64,000 nt of DNA from Verrucomicrobiota bacterium (GCA_018970255.1 JAGWWS010000007.1:18037-82036), one strand, 5' to 3'. Shown: positions 44,856-53,915, counted from the first letter of the stretch. Made by a program: numbers and translations. The notes: a model not told the origin generated them from the letters alone.

Positions 44856-46481
44856 TCAATCCCCCTTCGCCACCAGCACCAAAGCGCTTCGCCCCGCCAA
44901 CTCCACCTCCAACGCACCATCCCGCACAGCGAAACTTTTTCCCTCCGGTTCGATTTTCCCCGTCGCCCGGTCGAACTCCAACGGCACCGAAACCAATTCC
45001 CCGCTTCCCCCGAAATGCCCGCGCAGCGGCAGGCGCATGGGCCCCGTTCCCGAATCGCCATTGTTGAAAACCACCAGCACAGCGCCGCCGCCATCCACCT
45101 TCCGCACAAACGCCCACACATTCGGCGAGCCGCCGCCATTCTGCCTCCAAACCTCGTCGTAGTCCCCGCGGGCCAGCGCCGGCAACCGCCGCCGCAATTC
45201 CATCAACCGCTGCAAGTGCGCCCAAACCTCGCCCGGCCGCTGGACAAACCCCGCATGGTCGGGTTCGTCGAAACGCGGCTCGAAAGCCCAGTCCGGCATC
45301 ATGCGGCGGTTGTCGGGATCCGCCCCTCCATACATTCCCACCTCGTTGCCGTAGGTGAGTTGCGGGATTCCCGGAAGGGTCAGCAGCGCAGTCAGCGCGA
45401 GTTTGTATCGGTCATGCACCACCGCGGGATCCATCCCGGCGGGGAATTCCTCCATGAACCTCGGCACATCGTGGTTGTCCAGCAGCGTGACCATCGACCG
45501 GCATTGCCGCTGGCCGAACAGCGAAAGCATCTCGCCCACACGCGCCGCGGCCAAATCCACCGAACCGCCCTTCGCGAAAGTTTCGATCAACGAGCGCCGC
45601 AGCGGGAAATTGAAAAGCCCCGCGAAGCCCGCCTCCAAATACTTCCCGTAGCCCGCATACGATTCGTCCAACAACTCCCCGAAAATGAACATCCCCGGCC
45701 GCGCCGCATTCATCCCGTCGATCCATTGGCGGAAATACCAAGGCTCGACATGCTTCACCGTGTCCATGCGGATGCCGTCGATGGCGAAGCGCCCGGCCCA
45801 TTGCTTGTGCAAATCCAACAGATACGCGGCCGCCTCCGGGTTGCGGTGGTTGAAATCCGGCAGCCCCGCGAGCGGCATGACGATTTCCGGCGGACCCAGC
45901 TTCGCGCTTGTGCGCGGGTCGTGGAACCAATCCGGGCGTTGTTTGACCAGCGGCGCGCCGTAGCCCGCGTGGTTCACCACCATGTCGAGCACCACCTTGA
46001 TGCCCCTCGAATGCGCCTCCGCAAGCACCGCATCGAACTCCCCCGCCGTGCCGAAGCGCGGGTCGAGTTCGAATTCGTAGGGATCCGAAAATGCCGCCCA
46101 GTAGCCAGGGAAGCCGCAATTCGCGCCTGCCTTCGCCGCCACGCCCTTGTAAAGCGGCGTCACCCACACCGCATTGGCGCCGAGTTTTTCGATTGCACCC
46201 AAACGCTGCCGCAACCCCGCCAAGTCCCCGCCCTGGTAAGCATGCGCGTCCTGGGGGTTGTTGCATTCCGGATGCCCGTGCGCGTTGTCGTTTTCCGGGT
46301 TTCCGTTTTCGAAACGGTCGAGCAACGCAAAGTAAATAATCCGATCCTGCCAATCCCCGCTGCCTTGGCCGAAAGCCGATGTCCTGGCGCAAACAAAAAC
46401 AAACAGCACCGCGGCTAACGGCAGGCACCGCCAACGGCGAACAAGGAATCGGGATAAAGACGTGTTCCGAGCCGGATTCAT
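44856..46481 (-). CDS. Secreted alpha-amylase family (GH13) glycosidase
   Basis: 541 residues from ATG 46481, with a signal peptide ending near residue 38 (LPLAAVLFVFVCARTSAFG). The (beta/alpha)8 catalytic domain starts with WQDRIIYFALLDRFENGNPENDN. GH13 regions are clear: VVLDMVVNHAG (I), GIRMDTVKHVE (II, nucleophile Asp240), IFGELLDE (III, acid/base Glu269) and TLLDNHD (IV, Asp338). A C-terminal beta domain (FVRKVDGGGAVLVVFNNGD...) follows. It probably hydrolyses starch, glycogen or maltodextrins outside the cytoplasm. Confidence 0.93.
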   Translation of the reverse strand: MNPARNTSLSRFLVRRWRCLPLAAVLFVFVCARTSAFGQGSGDWQDRIIYFALLDRFENGNPENDNAHGHPECNNPQDAHAYQGGDLAGLRQRLGAIEKLGANAVWVTPLYKGVAAKAGANCGFPGYWAAFSDPYEFELDPRFGTAGEFDAVLAEAHSRGIKVVLDMVVNHAGYGAPLVKQRPDWFHDPRTSAKLGPPEIVMPLAGLPDFNHRNPEAAAYLLDLHKQWAGRFAIDGIRMDTVKHVEPWYFRQWIDGMNAARPGMFIFGELLDESYAGYGKYLEAGFAGLFNFPLRRSLIETFAKGGSVDLAAARVGEMLSLFGQRQCRSMVTLLDNHDVPRFMEEFPAGMDPAVVHDRYKLALTALLTLPGIPQLTYGNEVGMYGGADPDNRRMMPDWAFEPRFDEPDHAGFVQRPGEVWAHLQRLMELRRRLPALARGDYDEVWRQNGGGSPNVWAFVRKVDGGGAVLVVFNNGDSGTGPMRLPLRGHFGGSGELVSVPLEFDRATGKIEPEGKSFAVRDGALEVELAGRSALVLVAKGD

Positions 46482-47007
46482 TTCGAGCACCGTAGACAAA
46501 GTCCTCAAACCCCGCAAAAGGCTAAACTCCCTGCCGGTGATTCGGGACCCCAACCAACGCCCATTTTTTCCCCACCCGCCCGCTTGACTTTGCTGCACAT
46601 CACGCGGAGCGTTCCCGCAAGGCACCAAAGGTGTCACCGGTCTTTTCCACTCCCTGAAAATTTATGCGGCTGCGGCCGCGACAAATTTGCCCTGCTGTGT
46701 TCGCGATTAAACGGAGCCAACTCCCGGACCGATATCAAAAATCATCCCGGAGGCCAGGCGCCCCGTGCGATGACAGGCCTTCACTGGAAGTCAAAGCCCG
46801 GGTCCGCGCGGTCATCCACCCTAATCTTGGGGAACGGGATAGGCCCCGGAACGGCACAAGCGGGGCAATTTTTTTCCAGCATTCCCATCCCCCCACCCGG
46901 ATTGTCTGATAACGCCTGCACACACCACTTGGCTGCAACTGAAAAACGATCGCCACCATCGAGTGGTAGCACTAAAGAAGCAGCGGTCTTTTAACTCCTC
47001 ATGTAAC
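46482..47007. other. Intergenic region of about 525 bases
   Basis: No coding region is supported. The stretch is AT-richer than the flanking genes and presumably carries the promoters of the divergent amylase and flavoprotein genes. I could not recognise tmRNA, 6S, SRP or RNase P RNA. A small inverted motif CCACCATCGAGTGG lies near 46953. Confidence 0.4.
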
Positions 47008-48528
47008 TTGGTCACCTCTTTCCCCGACCACACACCTCACCTTGTGATCGGAGCCGGCCCCGCCGGCCTCACAGCCGCATTCGAGCTCGCCCAAACCGGC
47101 CTCAATCCACTCGTCCTTGAAGCCTCGCCACACATCGGCGGCATCTCCCGCACCCACCTCTGGGGCGCCAACCGCATCGACATCGGCGGCCACCGCTTCT
47201 TCACGAAGAGCGCCGACGTCCAACGCCTCTGGGCCGAGATGATGGACGAGCCCATGCTCCAGGTCCCCCGCCTCTCCCGCATTTTCTACCGCGACAAATT
47301 CTACCAATACCCCCTCCAAATCCCGAACACCGTCGGCAACCTCGGCCTCTTCGAGAGCTTCCTCATGTTCGCCAGCTATGTGCGCATGCGGCTCCAGCCC
47401 GAACTCCCCGAGGACTCCTTCCAAAGCTGGGTGCGAAACCGCTTCGGCGACCGCCTCTACCGCACCTTCTTCAAAACCTACACCGAAAAAGTCTGGGGCA
47501 TCCCCTGCACGGAAATCCGCGCCGACTGGGCCGCCCAGCGCATCCACGGCCTCAGCTTTTTCACCGCCGTCCTCAACGCCCTGCGGAACAGCGGCAAGGT
47601 CAAATCCCTCATCAAAACCTTCGACTATCCGCGCCTCGGCCCCGGCATGCTCTGGGAAAGCTGCGCGCGCAAAATCGAAAAACTCGGAGGCCGCGTCGTC
47701 ACAAACGCCCGCGCCACCCGCATCCACCACGAGTCCGGTCGCGCCACCGCCGTCGAGGTCGAGCACGAGGGAAAAACCCATACGCTCCGCTGCGGCGAGG
47801 TCATCTCCTCGATGCCCATTTCCACGCTTGTCAAAAACCTCTCCCCCGCCGCACCCCCGATGGTCCTCGAAGCCGCCTGCGGCCTGCGTTACCGCGACTT
47901 CCTCATCGTCGCCCTCACCTGCCGCAAGCCCGACATTTTCCCCGACAACTGGATCTACATCCACAGCCCCGAAGTCCGCGTCGGCCGCATCCAGAATTTC
48001 CGCAACTGGTCCCCCGACATGGTTGCCGAAGGCACCGGCACTGTGCTCGGCATGGAATACTTCTGCTCGCGCGGCGACGACCTCTGGACCAAATCCGACG
48101 CCGACCTCGTCGAACTCGCCAAGTCCGAAATCTCCAACCTCGGCCTCGCCGAAAAATCCGACCTTGGCCTCGAAGGCCACGTCATCCGCGAACTCAACGC
48201 CTACCCCGTCTACGACGCCGAATACCGTCCCCATGTGGACTCCCTCCGTGCCTACTTCCACGGCTTCTCCAACCTGCAAACTGTCGGCCGCAACGGCATG
48301 CACCGTTACAACAACCAGGACCACTCCATGCTCGCCGGCCACCACGCCGCCCTCCGCCTCCTCGGCCGCCCCGAACTCGACCCCTGGGAAGTCAACACCG
48401 AGCGCAGTTACTACGAAGAGCAGGTCCTCTCCTCCGACAAGAAGCACTCCGCCACAGAAATCCTCGCCTCCGAAAAAGCCCCGCCCAGCCCCAAAGAAGA
48501 AATTTCAAATCTCAAATCTCAAATTTGA
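47008..48528 (+). CDS. UDP-galactopyranose mutase-like FAD-dependent protein
   Basis: About 506 residues from TTG 47008; GTG 46963 would add 15 residues. The FAD-binding motif VIGAGPAGLTAAFELAQTG begins at residue 12, followed by GGISRTHLWGANRIDIGGHRFFTKS. This is the family of amine-oxidase-like flavoproteins related to UDP-galactopyranose mutase and common in polysaccharide loci. The NAD(P)H-free mutase or isomerase role is inferred. The C-terminus EEISNLKSQI is encoded by the AT-rich repeat, which also supplies the stop codon. It heads the polysaccharide cluster. Confidence 0.85.
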   Translation: MVTSFPDHTPHLVIGAGPAGLTAAFELAQTGLNPLVLEASPHIGGISRTHLWGANRIDIGGHRFFTKSADVQRLWAEMMDEPMLQVPRLSRIFYRDKFYQYPLQIPNTVGNLGLFESFLMFASYVRMRLQPELPEDSFQSWVRNRFGDRLYRTFFKTYTEKVWGIPCTEIRADWAAQRIHGLSFFTAVLNALRNSGKVKSLIKTFDYPRLGPGMLWESCARKIEKLGGRVVTNARATRIHHESGRATAVEVEHEGKTHTLRCGEVISSMPISTLVKNLSPAAPPMVLEAACGLRYRDFLIVALTCRKPDIFPDNWIYIHSPEVRVGRIQNFRNWSPDMVAEGTGTVLGMEYFCSRGDDLWTKSDADLVELAKSEISNLGLAEKSDLGLEGHVIRELNAYPVYDAEYRPHVDSLRAYFHGFSNLQTVGRNGMHRYNNQDHSMLAGHHAALRLLGRPELDPWEVNTERSYYEEQVLSSDKKHSATEILASEKAPPSPKEEISNLKSQI

Positions 48529-48581
48529 AATCAGCAGCGCCGGTAAAGAATTTGAAATCTCAAATCTGAAATCTCAAATTT
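48501..48581. repeat. AT-rich SQISNLK-type repeats A and B
   Basis: Unit A (48501-48532) overlaps the end of the flavoprotein gene and provides its TGA. Unit B (48549-48581) ends 8 bases before the four-helix-bundle start and begins AATTTGAAATCTCAAATCTG. Unit B is nearly identical to unit D at 49083-49115. Both are built from alternating AAATTTGAAATC and AAATCTCAAAT words. Confidence 0.85.
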
Positions 48582-48588
48582 CCGTGCC

Positions 48589-49089
48589 ATGACCTACAAG
48601 CGCTTCGAAGACCTCCCAGCCTGGCAGGAAGCCATCCGCCTCGCCGAGGGCTGTGAAGACTTCCTGCACGAGGCCAAGGACCGCATCTCCTTCTCCAAGC
48701 GCGACCAACTCGACCGCTGCTCCCTCTCCGTCTCGAACAACATCGCCGAAGGCTTCGAGCGCGGCACCACCAACGAACTCCTCGCCTTCCTCTACATCGC
48801 CCGCGGTTCCGCCGGGGAGGTCCGCTCCATGCTCGGCTACTTCGAACGCCGCCCCGCCCTGAAAGATTTCAAATCCCAAATTTCAAATTTGAAATTGATC
48901 GCTGAATCCTGCTCCCGCCAAATCCGCGCCTGGGCGGACTCCCTGCAAAACTCCGAAATCAAAGGCCAGCGCCACCTCACCGAAAAATCGCGCCGCCAAA
49001 CCGATGCCCAAAAACGCGCCCTCGAAACCTGGCAACGCATCAACGATAGCCTCCCCGACGGCCACCCCGCCAAGAAGTCACAAATTTGA
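48589..49089 (+). CDS. Four-helix-bundle protein (S23/IVP family) bracketed by repeats
   Basis: A 166-residue protein. Residues 1-95 match the four-helix-bundle family first seen in 23S rRNA intervening sequences: YKRFEDLPAWQEAIRLAEGC, RDQLDRCSLSVSNNIAEGFERGT and ELLAFLYIARGSAGEVRSML. Its function is unknown; a related fold assists diversity-generating retroelements. Residues about 93-103 (FKSQISNLKLI) and the last five (KKSQI) are encoded by AT-rich repeat units, the last of which supplies the stop. Residues 120-160 are an extra charged tail. It interrupts the polysaccharide cluster and may be part of a repeat-borne element. Confidence 0.88.
   Translation: MTYKRFEDLPAWQEAIRLAEGCEDFLHEAKDRISFSKRDQLDRCSLSVSNNIAEGFERGTTNELLAFLYIARGSAGEVRSMLGYFERRPALKDFKSQISNLKLIAESCSRQIRAWADSLQNSEIKGQRHLTEKSRRQTDAQKRALETWQRINDSLPDGHPAKKSQI
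48865..48898. repeat. AT-rich repeat unit C inside the four-helix-bundle gene
   Basis: The unit begins GATTTCAAATCCCAAATTTC and is made of the same words as units A, B and D. It lies in frame in the coding sequence, giving DFKSQISNLKLI. Confidence 0.75.
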
Positions 49090-49115
49090 AATCTCAAATC
49101 TGAAATTTCAAATTC
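49081..49115. repeat. AT-rich repeat unit D at the end of the four-helix-bundle gene
   Basis: Bases 49083-49115 match unit B (48549-48581) at 31 of 33 positions in the same orientation. The unit contains the TGA stop of the gene (49087-49089). Units B and D therefore form direct repeats around a segment of about 570 bases. Confidence 0.85.
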
Positions 49116-49438
49116 CGTCATCCACTGCATGGAAACGCGAAAGTCCCTCCGCACCATTCCGCGAGGAGGTTCCGATGGAGCCTGTCGCAATACTCCCGCC
49201 AAACCGGGCATGCCGCCGCCGAGCCCGCCAGAGTGAATTCCTCCCACCCGCCTTGGCGCACAACCACCGGATTTTTTGGATCGGAGACCATCAATACACC
49301 TGACGGACAACATATGGACCTTGACCCAACAAATTCAAAGCCCGTCCTTGCGCGTTGATTTGCCGAGCATTTCCACATAACTGCAACGTGATCCTCGATG
49401 TCGATACGTTTACAGGACGAAAAAATGGTTCAGATTGA
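49116..49438. other. Intergenic region upstream of GT8 gene
   Basis: No convincing gene in about 320 bases. Reverse-strand frames here are short, cysteine-rich and unlike known proteins. The AT-richer second half (49300-49438) probably contains the promoter for the downstream glycosyltransferase run. Confidence 0.35.
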
Positions 49439-50395
49439 ATGACCGCGGCTGCCAATCGAGTAGTGGTTGCCGCAGCGAGCGATGAGGCTTATGCCCTTCC
49501 GTTGTCGGTCATGCTGCGCAGTGCAGCTGAAAACCTAGGCGATGGCTGCGGCATTGAAGCCTATGTGGTTGCAGATGGAATCTCCCATGCGACTCGCGCG
49601 CGGGTGGAACAATCCATTAGCCCTCGCCTCTCGTTGAATTGGGTTCAACGGCCTGCTGGCGAGTTCTCGGGGCTTCCACGTTGGGGCCGGATTTCTCTGG
49701 GGACCTATCACAAACTGACCCTTGGATCGTGGCTGCCCGGGAATGCCACCAAAGCCATTTGGCTGGACTGCGACACACTCGTCTTTGAAGACCTTGCCAG
49801 ATTGTGGATCATGGAGCCTCAGGGCAAGGTTGCCCTAGCATGCCGAGACTCCCTGGTGCCGCGCCTTGGGGCTTCCTTCGGTGTGGCTGGGTGGAAGCGA
49901 GCCTGCCTCAACGCGGATGCGCCGTATTTCAATGCGGGAGTCATGCTCATCGATGTCGAACGCTGGCGGGAAGCGGGCGTCGAGAAGCGCTCATTGGATT
50001 ATCTCCGTCAGTTCGGGCCAAAGGTGTGGTTCTGGGATCAAGAGGCTCTCAATGCGGTATTGGCTGGCCACTGGAAATCGCTGGCCCCCTCATGGAATTT
50101 CCCGGCATCGATGGCCGGCCCGTCCAAGGAAATGCCCCGGATCGTCCACTTCAGCGGAAATATCAAACCTTGGGTGTTTCCTGGAAAGGGCGCGCTCCAC
50201 ACTGCCTATGGAAGATACCTCGACCGGACCGCATGGAAAGGTTGGCGCCCGGCCCCCTCGTGGAAACAGCGGCTCCTTTCCATTTATATCCACTCCCCGC
50301 TCCGTCCGGCCATGCTGCCTTTGGAGCGGCTGCACATGCGATGGACAAGGTGGGCCACCATGGAATTCCAACCCCAAAAAAACAGCTCTCGATGA
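49439..50395 (+). CDS. Glycosyltransferase family 8-like
   Basis: A 318-residue GT-A enzyme. AIWLDCDTLVFEDLARLW holds the metal-binding Asp110-x-Asp112. HKLTLGSWLP before it, FNAGVMLIDVERWRE after it and the C-terminal HFSGNIKPW (metal-binding His) are GT8 hallmarks. It transfers a hexose from a UDP-sugar to a glycan acceptor at the cytoplasmic face. The stop overlaps the next gene as ATGA, and the following two glycosyltransferase genes are also tightly packed, so they form one operon. Confidence 0.88.
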   Translation: MTAAANRVVVAAASDEAYALPLSVMLRSAAENLGDGCGIEAYVVADGISHATRARVEQSISPRLSLNWVQRPAGEFSGLPRWGRISLGTYHKLTLGSWLPGNATKAIWLDCDTLVFEDLARLWIMEPQGKVALACRDSLVPRLGASFGVAGWKRACLNADAPYFNAGVMLIDVERWREAGVEKRSLDYLRQFGPKVWFWDQEALNAVLAGHWKSLAPSWNFPASMAGPSKEMPRIVHFSGNIKPWVFPGKGALHTAYGRYLDRTAWKGWRPAPSWKQRLLSIYIHSPLRPAMLPLERLHMRWTRWATMEFQPQKNSSR

Positions 50396-51357
50396 CTACA
50401 AACGCAAACCCTCTCGTGTCGGTGGTTTTGCCGACCGATACCTATGAAACAATCGCTCCCGTGCTGGAAAGTTTGCGGCGCTTGGAGGCTCCGGAGAGGC
50501 TCGAGGTGATTCTGGTCTCAAACGGGGCGGATGCCCTTCGTGCCGCAGCGTCCCCGGTGACTGGGTTTCACTCCCTCAGAGTCTGCCACACGGATACGCT
50601 GGCTCCCATGGGGGCGGCCCGGGCAGTCGGTGTGGAAGCGTCCTCCGCACCCTATGTTTTCATAGGAGAGACACACAGCTACCTGTGGCCCGATGCCTTG
50701 GAAAAGCTTCTCGCGGCCCTGGCGGATGGAAACGCGGATGTGGTCGTTCCGGGTTTTGTAAATGGCAATCCGACAGGACCGTTCAGTTGGGCTGGATTTT
50801 TCCATGGATATGCCCGTTGGGGATGGCACCTTGGAGCCGCTAAAATCGAGGAGTGCCCGGCTTATGACTGCTTGGTGCGCCGTGAGGTTTTGCTGGCGAT
50901 GGGAGGTTCCCTGCCCGCGGGGCTGCATAACGGGGAGATTCTAAACAAAGCCCTCGGCAGCCAATCCCGTCGCCTGGTCTTTGCCCCCGATGCGCGCATA
51001 AACCACATCAACATCGAGGAATCCTTGCCGAGTGTGGTTGAGCATTTTGCAATCGGCTATACGATAGGGAGCCACAGAGCCGCATCGTGGTCGAGAATTC
51101 GGCGGCTGTCCTACACGGTTGGCAGCGTTTTTGTTCCAGCGGTCCTCTTGATCCGCCACTGGAGTCCGATTCAATCTCTTTGCAAGATGGAGCGGATCCC
51201 CATCCTTGTGTGGCCTGCCTTGTTCCTGCTTTTTTTAGCAAAGGCAATTGGGGAAGCGATTGCCTACGCCGGAATTCCAATTCGTTCCTCGGAATTCATA
51301 AGGGCAAAGTATGAAATCCGGCGATTGGACTACGCTTCACCGTGTTTGCCTCGCTGA
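50392..51357 (+). CDS. GT2-like glycosyltransferase, paralog 1
   Basis: 321 residues. The N-terminal GT-A part starts SVVLPTDTYETIAPVLESLRRLEAPERLEVILVSNG. Where GT2 enzymes usually have a DxD, it has APYVFIGETHSYLWPDALE. FSWAGFFHGYARWGW and a C-terminal hydrophobic region (about 245-300) follow. The ETHSY motif resembles the E(D/E)H-type variants seen in some GT2 subgroups (from memory). It is clearly paralogous to the next gene. Activity is likely but the sugar is unknown. Confidence 0.8.
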   Translation: MTTNANPLVSVVLPTDTYETIAPVLESLRRLEAPERLEVILVSNGADALRAAASPVTGFHSLRVCHTDTLAPMGAARAVGVEASSAPYVFIGETHSYLWPDALEKLLAALADGNADVVVPGFVNGNPTGPFSWAGFFHGYARWGWHLGAAKIEECPAYDCLVRREVLLAMGGSLPAGLHNGEILNKALGSQSRRLVFAPDARINHINIEESLPSVVEHFAIGYTIGSHRAASWSRIRRLSYTVGSVFVPAVLLIRHWSPIQSLCKMERIPILVWPALFLLFLAKAIGEAIAYAGIPIRSSEFIRAKYEIRRLDYASPCLPR

Positions 51358-51361
51358 AAGG

Positions 51362-52312
51362 ATGAATCCGGCCGCTGCTCCAATCTTGTCGGCTGTGCTG
51401 CCCACCGATTCCGTCCAAACAATCGGCGAGGTCTTGGATTGCCTCCGCAGGCAACCTGGAGCGGACCGGATCGAGGTAATCTTGGTCGCGGGCAGCGGAA
51501 ATACGCTGCCGGAGGCATGGGATTTTTCGGCAACGCGGGTGGTGGTGGTCGATTCCCTTTCCCCGATCGGAGCCGCGCGTGCCGCTGGCGTCCGGGCGGC
51601 CACGGCGCCTTTCGTTTTCCTCGGCGAAACGCACAGCTACCCTCAGGAGGGTTGGCTGGATGCGGCCTTGGACTCCGCAACCGCCGAAGGTTGGGATGTG
51701 ATGGCCTGCGGAATGGAAAATGCCAACGCCACCACGCTTTTGAGTTGGGCGGGTTTTCTCCTCGACTATAGCCGCTGGAGTTCCTGCCAACCGGGTGGCT
51801 CCATCCCAGAAGCTCCGCTTTACAACGCCGTATTTCGGCGGGATCTCCTTTTGGAACTGGGAGTCCAATTGGAAGGGGCATTGTCAGCGGGGAACCTCCT
51901 GCCCCTGTTTCTGGCGAATCAAAAGAGCCGGATTTTTCACGAGCCAAAGGCTCGGCTTACCCACCGGAATGTCGACCGACCGCTTTCTGTGATACGCGAA
52001 CGCTATCTTCTTGGGGTCCTGATCGGCAAGGGGCGCGCGGCGTATTGGCCGCTGTGGCGCTGCTGGCTCTACGCTGGGGCGTCGCCCCTGATTCCATTTG
52101 TGCTCATGAAGCGGCTCCTGTCCGGTTATCTTTCCGCCCGCCAGGCATGGAAATTCCCTCGAGCGACTTTGCTGGTTATGGTGGCATTGCAAATGATCCG
52201 GGCTTGGGGGGAGATGGCGGGCTATTTGGGTTTCGGAACAAACCTCCACGAGGCCGAGATGACCAACATGGAAATCCGCAAACGGGATTACTGCCGCAAA
52301 AATTCCGGTTGA
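51362..52312 (+). CDS. GT2-like glycosyltransferase, paralog 2
   Basis: 316 residues from ATG 51362, four bases after the previous stop. It shares with paralog 1 the blocks LPTDS..TI.EVLDCLRR, SPIGAARAAGVRAATAPFVFLGETHSYPQEGW, LLSWAGFLLDYSRW and a C-terminal hydrophobic region, so the pair arose by tandem duplication. The two have diverged well beyond recent gene copies and probably transfer different sugars. It is followed after 13 bases by a GT4 gene. Confidence 0.8.
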   Translation: MNPAAAPILSAVLPTDSVQTIGEVLDCLRRQPGADRIEVILVAGSGNTLPEAWDFSATRVVVVDSLSPIGAARAAGVRAATAPFVFLGETHSYPQEGWLDAALDSATAEGWDVMACGMENANATTLLSWAGFLLDYSRWSSCQPGGSIPEAPLYNAVFRRDLLLELGVQLEGALSAGNLLPLFLANQKSRIFHEPKARLTHRNVDRPLSVIRERYLLGVLIGKGRAAYWPLWRCWLYAGASPLIPFVLMKRLLSGYLSARQAWKFPRATLLVMVALQMIRAWGEMAGYLGFGTNLHEAEMTNMEIRKRDYCRKNSG

Positions 52313-52325
52313 GCCGGTCCAAGCG

Positions 52326-53534
52326 ATGCGAGTCCTATTGATTACCGATTGGAACCGCGGACGCGGCGGTGCCGAGGATTATATGGCCGGCCTGCGACAG
52401 GGCCTTGTCCAATCCGGGGACCAGGTGCGGCTTTTGACCAGCAGTGTCGGCACGGCCGGAGACGGGCATGCGGACTATATCGCCTACGGCACGGAGCGTT
52501 TCGCCGCGCAGGCATTCCTCCAAGTGGCTAATCCATTTGCGATAGCCACAGTGCGCCGTGCCGTGCGCGAATTCCGCCCCGATGTTGCCGTCGTGAACAT
52601 GTTTGCACACCACCTCTCGCCAGCCGCCCTGCTTCCGCTTTCCGGGACCCCTTCGATCCTGCTTGTGTCCGATTACAAGTGCATCTGCCCTCTGGGGTTC
52701 AAACTACTGCCGGACGGCAACCGGTGCAACGACCGGCCGGGCCTCGTGTGTCTCAGGCAAGGATGCGTCAGCTTCCCCCACTGGCTCCGGGATGTGCCCC
52801 GCTACGCCCTCCTGAAAAGAAACCTCGGGGTCTTCTCCAGGATTGTTGCCTGCAGCAACTGGACGCGCGACGCCCTGCTCGGACATGGCATCGAAGCCGA
52901 AGCCTTGCATTATCCAGCGCCATTGCCCCCGGCAGGTTTTCAGCGCACCCCGTCGCCTTCTCCCAGGATTTTCTTCGCTGGGCGGCTGGATCGCGAAAAA
53001 GGCGCTGATCTTTTGCTCCGGGCTTTCGCACACTGGCAGGACCGCCCGGCTTCCGCGCATCTTCGCATCGCCGGCCTCGGACCGCTTCGGGCTTCACTGG
53101 AGGACCTGGCCGTTCGACTCGGTATCGCCGATCGGGTCGCTTTTGCCGGATGGCTCGACCAATCGGAACTCGAGGAAGAATACCGCCATGCTTCCGCACT
53201 CGTGGTGCCGTCGCTTTGGGCGGAAACGCTGGGGCTCGTGGCGGTGATGGCAGTTCTTCGGGGCGTTCCTGTCATCGCCAGCGAGCATGGCGGCTTGGCT
53301 GAAATCGTCGAACCTGGTGTTACCGGGCTATTGTTTCCCAACGGGGATGAAGCGGCTTTGGCCGACAGGTTGCAGCAACTCGCAAGCGGCACGGCATTTC
53401 CGGGCTTTCGGCTTCCGGAAGATGCGGTCGAAAGAGCTACAGGCCGCTTCAACCAGGCAACCCACATCAAGGCGCTGCGCAGGATCATGGAGGAAGTCGC
53501 CGAATCTAAAATCCACACGCAGTCCCGGGCGTAA
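52326..53534 (+). CDS. Glycosyltransferase family 4
   Basis: A 402-residue GT-B retaining transferase. The N-terminus is LITDWNRGRGGAEDYMAGLRQGL. The donor domain contains FFAGRLDREKGADLLLRAF and the E-x7-E region PSLWAETLGLVAVMAVLRGVPVIASEHGGLAEIV. A cysteine-rich stretch around 117-143 (CICPLGFKLLPDGNRCNDR) is of the type found in many GT4 enzymes next to the acceptor site. It presumably extends the same polysaccharide repeat unit. Confidence 0.9.
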   Translation: MRVLLITDWNRGRGGAEDYMAGLRQGLVQSGDQVRLLTSSVGTAGDGHADYIAYGTERFAAQAFLQVANPFAIATVRRAVREFRPDVAVVNMFAHHLSPAALLPLSGTPSILLVSDYKCICPLGFKLLPDGNRCNDRPGLVCLRQGCVSFPHWLRDVPRYALLKRNLGVFSRIVACSNWTRDALLGHGIEAEALHYPAPLPPAGFQRTPSPSPRIFFAGRLDREKGADLLLRAFAHWQDRPASAHLRIAGLGPLRASLEDLAVRLGIADRVAFAGWLDQSELEEEYRHASALVVPSLWAETLGLVAVMAVLRGVPVIASEHGGLAEIVEPGVTGLLFPNGDEAALADRLQQLASGTAFPGFRLPEDAVERATGRFNQATHIKALRRIMEEVAESKIHTQSRA

Positions 53535-53548
53535 CCGCTTGGTCCGGG

Positions 53549-53848
53549 TCAACTCGCCAGAGCCGCTTCCATGCGGAGCATGCCCCGCCGCCCCAGCCTG
53601 CGAAGGCGGAGTTGGCTTTTATCCAAGATTAACCCCATCGCATTCGCTGGAAACCGACGCACCAGTCGGTCCAAGGACGAAGCCACCTCGCGGCCTCTAT
53701 CCGGACCGCATAAACTTTTCACAGGCTCGCCAAGTTTCCGCCCAAGCCAATCCAAGGCCTCGTTTTCGAATTGGTCCAAATCCGCTTCGTTGCCCAATCC
53801 CTCGCCGGGTTTTCGAGCAATCAAGGTGGCGGGAAGTGGGGCTCCCAT
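53549..53848 (-). CDS. Uncertain open reading frame
   Basis: A frame of about 99 residues from ATG 53848 (the frame stays open to 54019), reading MGAPLPATLIARKPG and on with balanced charge (ENEALDWLGRKLGEPVK, SSLDRLVRRFPANAMGLILD). No family is recognised. It lies opposite in strand to the glycosyltransferase run, between GT4 and a broken LAB_N gene. It could be a decayed gene fragment or no gene at all. Confidence 0.25.
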   Translation of the reverse strand: MGAPLPATLIARKPGEGLGNEADLDQFENEALDWLGRKLGEPVKSLCGPDRGREVASSLDRLVRRFPANAMGLILDKSQLRLRRLGRRGMLRMEAALAS

Positions 53849-53915
53849 CCTCTCTTGAAACTTCGGCTGAGATTCGGACAAACGAATTACATCTTCTTTT
53901 GGGAGATTAAAGTGA

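Noticed and set aside
43179..46418. A frame of more than 1000 codons overlapping pheT and the amylase
   Set aside because: It is an Arg/Pro/His-rich shadow frame in the wrong phase of pheT; it crosses two genes of opposite orientation without motifs.
46482..46962. Possible structured ncRNA (6S, SRP or RNase P) in the gap
   Set aside because: I could not find the conserved cores of these RNAs on either strand. Only weak local hairpins are present.
48501..49115. Possible CRISPR-like array from the AT-rich repeats
   Set aside because: Units are unevenly spaced, palindromic word repeats placed at gene ends; there are no spacers of uniform length and no cas genes.
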